From NCBI GenBank assembly GCA_026874595.1, contig CM049308.1, positions 42,082,527 through 42,146,526 of the forward strand: 64,000 bases of DNA, written 5' to 3'. Of this stretch, positions 36,101-51,100 are shown in pieces. Made by a program: the position numbers and the translations under genes. The notes beneath the pieces are model-generated. The model worked only from the letters and a program-made list of their open reading frames with translations. It was not told where the DNA came from and did not search any database. Within the stretch, counting starts at the first letter, position 1; each line of letters opens with the position of its first letter. This stretch comes from Sipunculus nudus. Its lineage: Eukaryota; Annelida; Sipuncula; Golfingiida; Sipunculidae.

Positions 36101-39100
36101 TTTAGGTCACTGCGACCTGGTTCCTTTGAGAAATAAGGAAAAAAACCTCATTTTTTTAGCTCAGCTGACTGAAAGTCATCTAAGCAATAGCGATCACCCT
36201 TTGTCCAGCGTCTGTCCGTCTGGCTGTCCGTTAACAGGGCACAAATCGTAACCGCTGGACCTGGGATCTTCTCACTTGACATCCTGGGAGGTCCATGAAA
36301 AATCTCCTTGGAAACTTGAAATTAGGTCTCTGTTACCCATATCCTTTGAGCTATTGGGCTCCAAAGTACCCCCCAGAATAATGCAAAAATTGATATAAAA
36401 GCTCAAGTATCTGAATAACTACAGCATTGATCACCATGATTCTTTGCATGAATATTGATTATGGGATGTTCCATCACTTCCTGCAGACTGGTGGCACCAC
36501 CTGTATTTTTCCCAATTTTTTCGAAATTTTTCTCTTTTTTTTTCAGACCTGCAATGAAACTGTCATCTGTTTACAGGCACAAATTGTAACCACTGGACCT
36601 GGAGTCTGCAAACTTAATATACAGGGAGGTCCATGACAAATCTTCTTGAAAACCTGAAATTAGGTCTCTGTTACCCATATTCTACGAGCTATGGGGCTTG
36701 TAAGTACCCCTAAGAATAATTAAAAGTGTGATGCAAAAGCTGCATTATCTGAAAAACTGATGTACTGATGGCCATAATTTTTTGCATTCATATTGTTCAT
36801 GGAGTGTTTCATCAGTTCCTGTAGACTGGTGGCACCACCTATTTTTTTTTTAATTTGTACACATTTTTTTCACTTTTTGAGACTTTCAAATAAAGCCTCA
36901 TCTTGTAACAGGGCACATATCGTAACCACTCGACCTCGAATCTTCATACTTGACATCTAGGGAGCTCCATGAAAACTCTTCATGGAAATCTGAAATTAGG
37001 TCTCTGTTACCCATATCCTCTGAGCTGTTGGGCTCATAAGTACCCCCGACATAATTAAAAATGTGATACAAAAACTGTGTTTGTTTCTGGAGAACTCCTC
37101 TGAGACCCTTGGACTGATCTTCCGTAACCTGGCATAGTTGTTCCCTCACCTATGTAGTTGTGCATAACAAAGACAGGTGGCACCACCTGCAATCCTTTCT
37201 GTGCAGTCTGAATCTGGGTGTCTTTTAGATAACAGCCGATATCTCAGAAGTGGCTCAATGTATTGAGCTGAAAGTTTGCATGTCCATAGATCTTGGATCT
37301 CTCCATCTTGTAATAGAATTCAACAATCCTTGAATTCAGCTGAGCGTCATGGGCCACTTATCTTAAATAAACATACTGTTACTCTTCAGGACTGCCCACT
37401 ATGAAAACCACTGGTGTTGTTTCATTCAACTTTGGCATATATGGTCTTCTGTATATTTTCTGTACACTTGCAGGAAATTAGCTCTGTGAGTTTTAGTAGT
37501 AACGGACCCAAACATAATGTGTCCTTGTCAAAACATCAGGAAATATATTTACCTACTTTAAATGCAAACGGTTGAAGCTAGTCTTTAAGGATATAACTGT
37601 TTATTTTAGATTTAATGTATACCAGTTATTAGATCAGAATTGTGAATTTTTTTTTTAAGTTATTAGCATAAATTTAAAATCAGTACATTAAATTTTGCTC
37701 AACTTTGACCATGGCACTTTTTTTTCCTATGACTACTGTTGGTTTCATTTTCACAGCTTGAATTAACAAGGATTAAATCTTTTAGAAACTGAAAACAATT
37801 GGTCAAAAACTGTAGCTTCTATTCAAGTTTTCAACCACCATGTCAATTATTGTTTACATCAGGCCAGCTCAGTACCCTGGTATGCAGAGAGAGCTACAGC
37901 CCTGGTCTCTCCAGCCTATAACATAAACCCACTTCACTCCTGGCTCCTTTTGCCTAGCTGAGTATCGGTTCCCCTCAGTTACACTTTTTGCCTGTAAGCA
38001 CTGTTGATTAAATTTTGTAGGATGCACATATACGGATTTAAGCTTTTAAGGTCTTAAATATGAAAACAATTGATAAAAATTGCAGCTGTTATCCAAATTT
38101 CCTGTTAGACCATGTCATAATAATAAGGCAGGCTTTATTTCCACTCCCCGGAAGTGTAAATAAGGAATGCTTAATTCGAATCCCCCAGGGGGAGTGGTAA
38201 TAAGGGATGCTTATTTCCACTCCCCCTCAAAATAAAGGCTGGTGCAGTGTATAAGTATTCTTGGAAGTATAAGAAGTTTTTCTTGTTAAAAGAATTTTTG
38301 CAAATGCGCATTATAGTTTTTTTTATACTCTCTATAATATTGAGTTATTATAGGTTTATCTATATAGCCTATATAGTTTAACTTTAAAGCACATAAAAAG
38401 GTTTCAGTTTTTACATTGTAATGCATTTCAAAGTGAAATTGTTACTGTATTATACATAAATTTAAAACATATATATGATCTGCTAAAATAAAACTTGCGG
38501 TTGAATTACCATGTACATTCAAATTTCTGGCCAGATTTTTAAAGACAAATAAAATGTATATTTTTCTGCAAATCGTTAAATTATGTCAATAAGTTTGTTT
38601 CAGAATTTTAAAGGTTTATATATTAGGCATGGGAACAAGCTTGCAGTAGCTTAAATAGGGTGGGAAATGTTTTGACAAAACTTGTTTCCTGGCTTTATCC
38701 TTATCAGTTGCTGGTAAGCACCTCATCAGTAGGGCCAGTCTAGAGTCTGTGTCTCCATATGCCCGGACTTAGAGTTGTCATGTTTTGGCTTAGTGCACAG
38801 GTAAAGCTTAGACAGTTGCATAGGACCAAACACTCTGGTTTGCAACTTCATTAATTTATCTGACCACTAGCTGATTTTATCCAAAATAATCTCAATGTCT
38901 GGACTGTGATGTCAGAATAAGTGAACTTTGTCTGAAAGAAAAACTAGAACTACAAAGACACATAGGATCCAAACATTTCAGAGTAATTAAAGACTGTTGT
39001 CACCGGTGTTGGACATTACAGCCTACAGGTATGACAAATGACCAACCTCTATTACATTTTCCACATACCACAGGGCTGATGAAAGTGATTTTCTTAATTT

Positions 39101-42100
39101 GCAAATAATTCACTTTTCTATTATATATAGGGTGTGGAAATAATTATTCTTTTTTTAAAAAAGGGGAGTGGAGTGTAAATAAGCATCCCTTATTTCCACT
39201 CCCTGGGGGAGTGGAAATAAGCACTTTTTAGCTCAGCTGACTGAAAGTCATCTGAGCTATAGCGATCACTCTTTGTCCGTCGTCCGTCTGTCCGTCTCTC
39301 CGTCCGTTAACCAGGCACAAATCGTAACCGCTGGACCTAGAACCTTGTAACTTGGGATTCTGAGAGGTCCATAAAAAATCTCCTTGGAAACCAGAAATTA
39401 GGTCTCTGTTACCCATATCCTTCGAGCTATGTGGCCCCAAAGTACCCCCCAGAAAAGTCAAAAATTTCATACAAAAACTTCAATATCTCATTAACTACTT
39501 GACTGATGGTCATGATTTTTGGCACACATATTGATCATGAGATGTTACAACACTTCCTGCAGACTGGTGGCGCCACCTGTATTTTTCGATTTTTTACGAA
39601 TTTTTTTCTCTATATTTGAGACCTTTAAAAATGTGAACATCTGTTAACAAGGCACAAATCATAAAGACTGGACTTAGAATCTTAATTTTTGACACACTGA
39701 GAGGTCCATGAAAAATCTCCTTGGAAACCAGAAATTAGGTCTCTGTTACCCATATCCTTCGAGCTATGGGGCCCCAAAGTACCCCCCAGAATAGTAAAAA
39801 ATTTCATACAAAAACTTCAATATCTCAATAACTACATCACTGATGGTCTTCATTTTTGGCATACATATTGATCATGAGATGTTCTATCAGTTCCTGCAGA
39901 CTGGTGGCGCCACCTGTACTGTTTGATTTTTTACGATTTTTTCCTCTATTTTTGAGACCTTTGAGGATGCTGTTATCTGTTAACGTGGCACAAATCGTAA
40001 CGACTGGACCTAGAATCTTCATTTTCGACACACTGAGAGACCTATGAAAAGTCTCCATGGAAACCAGAAATTAGGTCTCTGTTACCCATATCCTTCGAGC
40101 TATGGGGCCCAAAATTACCCCCCAGAATAGTCAAAAGTTTCATACAAAAACTTAAATATCTCATTGACTACATCACTGATGGTCATGATTTTCGACATAC
40201 ATATTGATCATGAGATGTTTCATCAGTTTGTGCAGACTGGTGGCGCCACCTGTATTTTTCAATGTTCACGAATTGTTTTCTCCATTTTTGAGACCTTTAA
40301 GGATGTAGTTATCTGTCAACAGGGTACAAATCGTAACAACTGGACCTAGAATCTTCGTTCTTGACACACAGGGAGACCCGTGATAAGTCTCCATGGAAAC
40401 CTGAAATTTGGTCTCTGTTACCCATATCCTTTGAGCTATGGCACTCCAAAGTACAGCTCAGAATAATGGAAAATTTGACTATGATACAAAAGCTAAAGTA
40501 TCTGAACAACTAATGCAGAGATAACCATAATTGTTTGCATGGATATTGATCATGGAGTGTTTCATAAGTTTCTGCAGACTGGTGGCGCCACCTGTATTTG
40601 TTCGGTTTTTTTTTTACGAAATTTTCCGGTATTTTTGAGACCTTTAAAGATATGAACATCTGTTAACAGGGCACAAATCATAAAAACTGGACCAAGAATT
40701 TTCATTCTTGACACACAGGGAGACCCATGAAAAGTCTCCATGGAAACTTGAAATTAGGTCTCTGTTACCCAATATCTTTAAGCTGTATGGGTCCAACATA
40801 CCCCCCCCCCCTTGAAAAATGGAAAATTTGATACAAAAACTGCAGTATTTCAATAACTACAACACTGATGGTCATGATTTTCGGCATACATATTGATCAT
40901 GAGCTGTTCCATCAGTTTCTGCAGACTGGGTGTGCCACCTTTATTTGTATCCGCCAAAACGAAGTTTTGCGGATACTATGTTTTTGACCGGGTTCCGCCG
41001 CCGCCGCCGCCGCATTCGTTTCCGGAGAACTCCTCTGAGACTACTGGACAGATTTTTCGGAAACTTACACAAATTATCGGGTCACATGTGAACTGGTGCC
41101 TAACCAAGTGACCTTGACCTCTGACCTTTCGTCTCTGCCCAGGGTCCATTTGTGCGTCTGTTTCCACACATAAACCCTTATATCTCTGGAACCGTTTGAC
41201 CGATCCGGAAAAATTTTTTACACAAATGTAGCCCTGGGATAGCTTTATAACATACACAACAAAAGGTGGAGCCACCTGCAACCATGTTTGCACAGTATCC
41301 ATCTGTTCATCTGCCTTGGGTTAAAATCACTCATATCTCTGCAGTGGTTTGACTAATTCACCTAAAATTCGGCATGCGTATACATCCTAGATAGCTTTCT
41401 CGATTTTATGACAGGTGGCGCCACCTACATTCACGTTAATGCTCCACACATAAACCCATATATCTCGGGAACCGTTTGACCGATCCGGAAAAAAATTTTA
41501 CACAAATGTAGCCCTGGGATAGCTTTATAACATACACAACAAAAGGTGGCGCTACCTGCAGCCATTTTTGCACAGCGTCCATCTGTTTGTCTACCTTTGG
41601 TTGAAATCACTCATATCTCTGCAGTGGTTTGACCAAATTACCTGAAATTCAGCATGCTTGTACATCCCGCATAGCTTTCTTGATTTTATGACAGGTGGCG
41701 CCACCTACATTCAGGTTCACGCTGTAGACATCCATGCTTATATCTCCAGACTCATTCAACCAATCAGGACAATATTTTTACACAAATGTAGCCCTTTGAT
41801 AGCTTTATAACATACACAAGAATGCTTGTGTATATATCTTGGATAGTTTCTCATTCAAATAACAGGTGGCGCCACCTACAATCATGTTTATGTGGCAGAG
41901 ATCCATTCTAATATTTAACACATGTTACTCTATATCCCCTTGCCACTCAATCCATGCCTTACTTCACCCGTCCTTCTCTGATTTTGGCAGATACACATAG
42001 TCGCTTGTCGACTACCCGTATTCTAGTTTTTTTCCAATTTTTACGAATTTTTTTCTTTTTTTTTGAGACCTTTAAAGATGTGGTTATCTGTCAACAGGGT

Positions 42101-45100
42101 ACAAATCGCAACAACTGGACCTAGAATCTTCATTCTTGTCATGCAAGGAGGCCCATGAAAGGTGCCTATGGAAACTTGAAATTAGGTCTCTGTTACCCAT
42201 ATCCTTCAAGCTATAGGACTCCGAAGTATCCCTCAGAATAATGGACAATTTGATACAAAAACTTAAGTAACTGAACAACTAATGCAGAGATCACCATGAT
42301 TTTTTGCATGGATATTGACCATTAAGTGTTTTTATTAGTTTCTGCAGACTGGTGGAGCCACCTGTATTTTTGCATCTGCCAAAACGAAGTTTTGCGGATA
42401 CTATGTTTTTGACCGGGTTCCTCTGCCGGTGTTCATTTCCAGAGAGCTCCTCGGAGACTTATGGACCGATTTTCCCCAAACTTACACCTATTATTGGGTC
42501 ACATGTGAACTGGTGCCTAACCAATTTGCGTTTACCTCTGACCTTTCCTCTCTATCCAGTGTCCATTTGTGGGTCTGTTTCCACTCATAAACCCTCATAT
42601 CTCGGGAACCCTTTGACCGATCAGGAAATAAAATTGATACAAATGTAGCCCTTGGATTGCTTTATAACATACACAAAAAATGGTGGCGCCACCTGTAACC
42701 ATGTTTGCACAGTGTCCATCTGTTCATCTGCCTTTGGTTAAAATCACTCATATCTCTGCAGTGAAATGACTAATTCACCTGAAATTCGTCATGCGTATAC
42801 ATCCAGGATAGCTTTCTTGATTTTATGACAGGTGGCGCCACCTACGTTCACGTTCACGCTGATGACATCCAAGCTTATATCTCGGGAACCGTTTGACCGA
42901 TCAGGAAATAAAATTTATACAAATGTAGCCCTTTGATAGCTCTGTAACATACACAAAAAATGGTGGCGCCACCTGTAACAATGTTTGCACAGCGTCTGTC
43001 TGTTAGTCTGCCGTGGCCTAAAATCACTCATTTCTCTGTAGTGGTTCGACATAACTGCCTAAAATTTTGCAGGTTTATACATCGTGGACAGCTTTCTTGA
43101 TTTTATGACAGATGCCACCTACATTCTAGTTAACGCTGCACACATCCAAGCTCATATCTCAGGAACCATTTGACCGATTGGGCCAAAATTGTGCATGTGT
43201 TTAGATCTCACATAGGTCTTTATCATACACAAAACTGGAGGGGTTACCTGCAAAGATTTTTGCACAGTGTTTGTCTGTTTGTCTGCCATGGGCAAAAATC
43301 GCTCATATACATGTAGTGGTTTGACTTTTCTGCCTAAAATTTTGCAGGTGTATACAACTTGGACAGCTTTCTGGATTTGTGGTAGGTGGCACAACCTACA
43401 TACACATTTAGGCTGCAGACATCCATGCTGATATGCAACATACCTCACTCTATTTCCCCTTGCCACTCAATCCATGCCTCACTATCCGATTTTGGCAGAT
43501 ACATGTAGTCACTTGTCGGTTACCCGTATTCTAGTTTTAAAAGTTTACACATTTTTCTCTATTTTTGAGATATACAAATACAGACTAAATCTTGGCCTGT
43601 TGGTTAATCTGTTTGATGCTTCAGTTGAATGGGTATATACTACCATTCTGATGATAAAATTTCCTTTTGCGAATCTCTTCCCAGTCAGCTGAGCGTCATG
43701 ACCCATGGGTCACTTGTTAATAATAACTGCCACAGAATGTTAATGTAACAATTGACAGGTCAAATAAACAAGATGAATCTTATAATTTCAATGTAAAATT
43801 CAATTTTTGTTTAGTCTGTTGAATATTTTTAATTTTTTTTAACAAAATAACTTTTTAGAATTTGAATCCCAGGCTCAACATATCACAAATTTATGTTATT
43901 AATTTAATTTTTTTAATATTCAAATGTGATTATATATAAGGATCTAAAATAAGTGCTCGTTGAGATGTTTGAATCAGTTAATCAGGAATATGGGCAAACT
44001 TTCATGGGATTTAATTTTTAGCTCACATGGTCATATTTTAACTGTTTATATTGATGAAAAATGATGAAAATATTTCATTTACACATTTCTTTGTGTTTTT
44101 TTAATGTATCCTTTCATCTAACACTTAGGCCCATTACTGTTCTTTTTCCTATTGTAGCATTTAATGGTTTACCACAAGTTTCATATATTACACATTGCAG
44201 ATGCAGTGCATACCTAATTGACTTGTTTTAATATGCTTTTCCAATTTGGGTTGTAAATGCTCATTTGAAAATGGAAAATTTTGTTTACAGCATTTAAAAT
44301 AAATATATAAATGTTTATTATTATGCCTCAACTCATATCCATTATTCTGTCATTTACAGGGTTTCATAAGTTCCCAGTGCAGGCATGGCCAGATTTCAAA
44401 TTTGGTAACCCATTTTTGGATTCAAGATTCAATAAAAAAAACTTTGTTTATTCAATAAACCATCAACAAGGTAGAAAAATCCTTAAATTGCCTGAAGTAA
44501 GCATTAAGTGGGGTTTTCCTACATATCATGAATCAGTACCCACCCCATTTGTGTAACTCTAAATCATGCTGATAAAGTAGCAGCTGGTGTTATTAAAAAG
44601 AGCTATATGTAAAACATGTGCACCAGCTTGTACAAGCAAATTAGACAGATGAAAGCTGCCTCCCCTATGGCTTACAAATTTGTGAAAATGCTGAAAATTA
44701 AGACTATCTTCACTTTTTTCTATTTAATTACAAATAAAGTTCATTTGCAGACCAACAAATTTACATGTTTTCCTTTTGATTCTTGTTCGTGTGCATTTTT
44801 GTTGTCTCAATTTAAAATACATAATGTAGACAATATATTCAGATTCTGTTTAAAAAAATGCAAAGGTCCTGTGATATTTATTAAAATGGTTTTCCCATTG
44901 TTAACCAAATTTTCTCTCTGATTTTTTTATTTGAAATTATATGTTATAAAAGTCATAATGATTGAACTGAGGTACATGTCATCAAACTGGCTGGTCAGTG
45001 CCAAATTCTCAAAAATACCTGATAATCTCAAAAAAACTGATAATCCAAATATGGAATTTACTGATTTTCAAGATTATTAAACAATTCTAATCCGTAATCG

Positions 45101-48100
45101 TGCCTGAAATTTTTATGCCCCATCAGATTATGGCATATAGTTTTACCCATGCCCGTCCTTCTGTCATTACGAAATCAAACAGTTGTACAGACTTTTTTTC
45201 GCAATGCCTGCAGATATTGGCCTGATTTTTGGTATGTGGGCAGATATAGACCAGTTACAGATCGAGTTCGGGTTTCCTCCCGGTTGACCTACTTTTGATT
45301 TTTTTACTGCTCCTAAACATAGAAAATTTCAAGAAGGAAATAAATTTTCATGACAAATGTACATGTACAGCCGTTTTAGCCCTCAGCTCATAGGCTGATG
45401 GGCTATTGTCGTCACCCAAGCTGTCTGTCTGTCCGTCCGGAGTCTGTCCGTCCTGCATCTGTTAACTTTTACCTTGTGAGTGGGATATATATATCTCTAA
45501 AAGGATTCACCGTTGCAATTTTATTTCATCAGTGAATTCGTATATTGATAAAATCTTGGTCAAGTTCGAAGATGGGTGACCTTGACCCATTTTTCTACAT
45601 TTTAGAGCTGATTATACAAAAACACTCAAAGCTTATATCTCAGGAACCATATGGTGGATTGTTATGAAACATGGTACATACCTCTCCAATTTAAATTTAT
45701 AACTGATTATCAGCTTTTGCTAATATTCTAGTTTCGCAATGCAGTGCTTACAGATACTGGCCTAATGTTTGGTCTGTGGGCGCATAATGACCACTTACAG
45801 ATCAAGTTCACGTTTCTTCGCAGTTGACCTATTTTTGACCATATGACAGATCCTGAACATAGAAAATTTCATGAAAGACAGACATTTTTATGAAAAATGC
45901 TCATGTATGGACTTTTTTTCACAATGCCTGCAGATACTGGCCTGATTTTAGGTGTGTTGCTTGATAATGACCCGTTACAGATCGTGTTTTCATTTTGCCC
46001 TTGTTGACCTACTTTTGACCATACAACACCTCCTGAACTTAAAAAATTTTACAAAATTTAACAAATGTTTCTAATTTGCCCCAGGCGGGGGCATTTGTGT
46101 TGTTCCAACACTTCTAGTTTTTTAGCCCTCAGCCCTTAGGCTAATGGGCTATTGTCGTCACCCAAGCTGTCCGTCCGTCCGTCCGTCCGCGTCTGTTAAC
46201 TTTTATCTTGTGAGCGGGATATCTTGAAAAGGATTCACCGTCAGAATTTTATTTCCTCGGTAAAGATGTATATCGACAAAATCTCGGTCAGGTTCGAAGA
46301 TGGGTGACCTTGACCTATTTTTCTACATTTTAGAGCTGATTATAGAAAAACACTTAAGATGCTTATTACTCAGGAACCATTTGGTTGATTTTCACAAAAC
46401 TTACTATGCTTATTGGGACTGATAGTCTGTACCTGCTATACATGTTTGGTGGCGCCACCAACAATTTCTGATTTTTAATGAATTTTTATCGGATTTTTCA
46501 ACTTTGGGCTTGTGAGCGGGTTATCTCGAAAAGGATTCACCGTAAGAATTTTATTTTTTCGGTGAAGATGTATATTGACAAAATCTCAGTCAAGTTCAAA
46601 GATGGGTGACCTTGACCTATTTTTCTACGTTGTAGAGCTGATTATAGAAAAAACATTTAGAAGCTTATTTCTCAGGAACCATTGGATGGATTTTCACAAT
46701 ACTTACTATGATCATAGGGACTGATGGTCTGTAACTGCTGCACAAGTTTGGGGGCGCCACCTGCAATTTCTGATTTTTTATTGAATTTCTCTTGGATTTT
46801 TCAACTTTGGCCTTGTGAGTGGAATATCTCTAAAAGGATTCACAATAGGAATTTTATTTCTTTGGTGAAGATGTATATCGACAAAAATCTCGTTCATGTT
46901 CGAAGATGGGTGACCTTGACCTACTTTTTAAGGTCACAGAGCTTATAATAGAATAAAACTTAGAAGCTTATTTTGCAGGAAGCATTTGGTGGATTGTTAT
47001 GAATCATGGTACATACCTCTCCATTTTAAATTTATAACTGAGACATATACAGATATACATCCATGTGAGAACATATATTTAGTACTTGTTACTGTTACCA
47101 CCTCTAAACACTGTTCTTTTGGCTGAGGGCTTTTGTCAGCTTTTGCTGATATTCTAGTATATAAGTTCTTTGACCGTGGTGATTATTGCACCCACTATGT
47201 TAATAGATCACTCGTTCAATGTCACTTCTTAGGATCTTTCACCCTGAGTGAGCGGTGAGGCCAAAATATATCTGAAGAAATCATATGGGGGAATGCTTAC
47301 AAACTTGCACAACTGCCAATTTTCACGGGAAATTAAAGGGAGGGAATTTGTCATTGTCAAAAAGTTTGTCAGTACAGCATTCGAGAACAACCCAGTTGGC
47401 TATTCCAGTACATGACCCCCCCCCCCCCCCCCCCCCCCGTATGGTGGTCTCTATACCATATAATACCAGGGGGCTGAAGCAAATCATGGCACGGCATATT
47501 AACCTGTGAATTGGTTACCGTAAACATGCATACGTTGTTCTGCATGCAAAGTGTACACTTTGGCTAAATTGAACACAAAGTTACCGGTATAGTTTAAAGA
47601 ACATATTCAGGATATTTTTTCTTCAAGAAATATTTATAAATCTCATCAGTTTCTATAGCTTTTGACCAGTAAATTTAGGTGAACGAAAATCTTTCACCCT
47701 TATTCCAAATGGGGTAACCTCTCGGCGAATGTTGATTACTTTTACCCAATTTGGCCATGCCTGTCAGTGGATATATAATTTATCTGCATATTACAGTCAC
47801 TTATTTGAAATACTGAAACTTTTACAAATACATGACCGTGATCATGAAAGCTCCTCCATCTGTCATGTAGTACATCAAACAGTACATTAAAGTGCACAGT
47901 CAACACAGCCACTAGGATTTTATACAAATATTCTTAGAATCAATGTCAGCTGAGTACCGTGACCCACAGGTCCCTTGTTGTTCATTGCATCAATATATTG
48001 CATTTTATTGTGTAAACGATCTGTTTTAGATTATTTATATTAGGAAGGTGTAATTCCTCATATCTAGTGCATTTCCTAGCCTGTATATGTCAGGCCTTGT

Positions 48101-51100
48101 CAGAAAATATGAATTGTTCCACAACCTCTTTGACCCAATAGAAGCTCATTTTTCATTTTGGAAAATGTAGACAAATGTTGAGAATAAATATGTTAAATTG
48201 TGTCAATCTGTGGAAAGGATCTGTTACATATATTGTAAATGTATACAGTTGCATTAGAAATATGCTTCTGTTACATATTGTCAGTGAGGACGACACCTAT
48301 TTATGAATTAAATTGTACCTGCTTTGGTGCCTCTGGTGTTCCTTACAAATTCCAATGATTTATCTCATGTCCTGTATAGCGTGGAGAAAACTCCTGAGGC
48401 CACAACAGAGGAGTTAAATAGAGTATTTACATGTGTAAAACAGAAAATTTCAAGTCCATTGGTTATTGTAGAGGTACCTCCATGCCAACTTCGTACTCGT
48501 TAATAAAATCAATACAAATACTTTAGTTTTGACCATAGATAATTATTAGTACACTGATAATGAATGGTTAATTATCATGATGGATGTTTTTCTAAATAAT
48601 AAGTTGCTGACAACTTAGTACATGTAACTTGCTTCAGCAGAAGCAGGAATAAGAAAGTGAGCTTTGTCTCTTTTGAACTTCTTTATCTGGGAAACTGTAG
48701 ACTGTTCCTATGTTGTCTGACAATATAAAACACATATTCAACAGTTTAATGTTTGTTTTGACAGCTGTGTTTGATCATAGCAGATATTAACTGATTTGTT
48801 CTTTGCTCAGGTCCCCACCATGGCAGTGGAGAAGGTGTTTATGTATAACAACACTTCCATCATACAAGACGAGGTCTTGTCTCACCGACTTGGTCTTATT
48901 CCCATCCTAGCTGACCCTCGCTTGTTTGAGTATCGTTCACAAGGTATGTTCAGTGTACTGTTACCTGTAATTACTTGCTTATTGACAGAAGGTATGTACA
49001 GTGTGGGGTGTGGTGGTGTAATGGTTAGGTTGTAGGTTTGCGTCCCGTTCTGTGTGCGCTAAGACTCCCAGGCAGTCTTTACCACAATCATGCACTCTCT
49101 TGACCAAGAAGTAAATGGGTACTGGTCATGGGCGGCAGGCAAATGTAGAATGATTAACCTTCTAGCGCCTGATATGGCTGCTTGGGTGGTGTCCTCCCCA
49201 GGGAGCTGAGAAAAGCTACAAGAATGAACAGACCCGAGACTGACATTGTGGTGATATCAGACTATAAACCCCAACCTTTACCTTTTACATTGTACTGTTG
49301 CCTGTAATTTTTGCACGTTGACATAAGGTACATAAAATGAACTGTTACCTGTAATTACTTTTCTATTGACAGAAGGTTAATATTAACTCAGGGGGGAAGT
49401 CATACTGGAACCCTCCTCAGACACCATGTCAGGGTAAGCTGGAAACACACAGCAAAGGTGAAACCTGGGCACAGAGGGATCAGCAGTGATGACTTCTGTG
49501 TAGCAATATTAAAGTTTGTTTGTCTGACTTCAGGCAGAATATTTGATTCAAATGTTATTGAAAAGTAATTCACTGCTGGTGTATCTTTCAAAGTAATTAA
49601 TTACAATTACAAAAAATTATTATTTGTAATTTGAAATATGTTAAATTACAAATTACTTTCAAATACATGAAATAATGTATTTGATTACATTCAATTACAA
49701 TTACATTTTCAATTACCCAGTCCCTGGTTTTCATAAATCTTGAGTAATATTATATATCATTGATAAGGCTGGTGATTTAAACTTCTAATTTGACAACTTG
49801 AATTTTAAATTAATATCAGTATGTCCCATTCATCACAGTAATCATGCTGACTATGAATTTACTCACTGATTTTGATACCTTTGAGTAAAAAAAACATGCA
49901 CAAAAAGATATCTCAGGAATGGCTGTCTTGATTGTACTAAAATGTGATTTGCTTATTGATTTTAAACTGGTGCACAGGATTGCTGGTGACACCTCCAATA
50001 TCAAGGTTTTTATAGACTTCATAATCATTATTCAGCAGTCATTTCAAAGTTTTAGCCGAGTGGTCTAATTATATGCATTGAATCATAAAAGTAAAAAAGA
50101 GCACCATCCTTTAATATTTATTTGAAAATTGAATTGATCCTCAGATTAATAGTGGGAGATAGTGGCAGTGTGTGGGTAACAAGGTGAATAAGGATCCTGT
50201 CTTTTTACGGTAGTTTACATTTTTATTGCATTTTAAAATAACATTTGTAGTAGAGCTGAGATTGATTCATGGCCATGGTCTTTTGATATACTATGTCAGC
50301 AGTGATTGCAGGCTTTACTGTCATGAAAAATTAATGTTAAGTGTTTTGGTGAATTTCCAGGAGACATTGAAGGGACTGCAGAAGACACTATTGTGTTTGA
50401 ACTGAAAGTTAAATGTACAAAAAACCCACATGCATCTAAAGAAGCCACAGACCCAGATGACCTATACATAAACCACAGAGGTAAGACCTGGTTGTGATTG
50501 CACTAACATCTGTACATTGAACACAATGTGCAAACACCTACATGTCCATCAGGTTCAAACACATACATCTTTGCAGTGGAGACTGCTACTGTTTGTTGAA
50601 AACAGCATGCAAACACCCACATGGGTGCAGTAAAAAAGTATGCAAACCTCCACATCTTTGAACTGAAATCAGCATGCAAAACACCTACATTTTTCAGTGA
50701 AAACAACATGTAAGCACATGCATAAAGAAAGGGAGAACAGCATGTGAACTTATACATGTACCTACACACTGAAAGCAGCAGGTGAACATATACATGTATC
50801 TACACACTGAAAGCAGCACGTGAACATATACATGTATCTACACACTGAAAGCAGCAGGTGAACATATACATGTATCTACACACTGAAAGCAGCACGTGAA
50901 CATATACATGTATCTACACACTGAAAGCAGCACGTGAACATATACATGTATCTACACACTGAAAGTAGCACGTGAACATATACATGTATCTACACACTGA
51001 AAGCAGCACGTGAACATATACATGTATCTACACACTGAAAGCAGCACGTGAACATATACATGTATCTACACACTGAAAGCAGCACGTGAACATATACATG

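Larger units (their letters stand above)
39225..43718 (+). repeat. Complete family A element carrying two nested family C elements
   Basis: 5': T run then GCTCAGCTGAC (39231-39241) with right arm GTCATCTGAGCT (39247-39258). 3': GTCAGCTGAGC (43684-43694), an exact inverted copy of the 5' arm, then the palindrome TGACCCATGGGTCA (43699-43712) and CTTGTT. Internal units start near 39306, 39648, 39980, 40317 and 40662, a 335-bp period, each with GGTGGCGCCACC. Two family C elements interrupt T runs inside it. Lies in POLR1C intron. Confidence 0.8.

Noticed and set aside
39228-42278. Recurring 60-80 residue ORFs with MGNRDLIS words
   Set aside because: They recur once per 335-bp unit of family A in both orientations and several elements, with frequent stops; a repeat by-product, not a protein family.
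44311-44921. 81- and 101-codon ORFs in the POLR1C intron
   Set aside because: AT-driven composition, no recognisable motif, no supporting splice structure.
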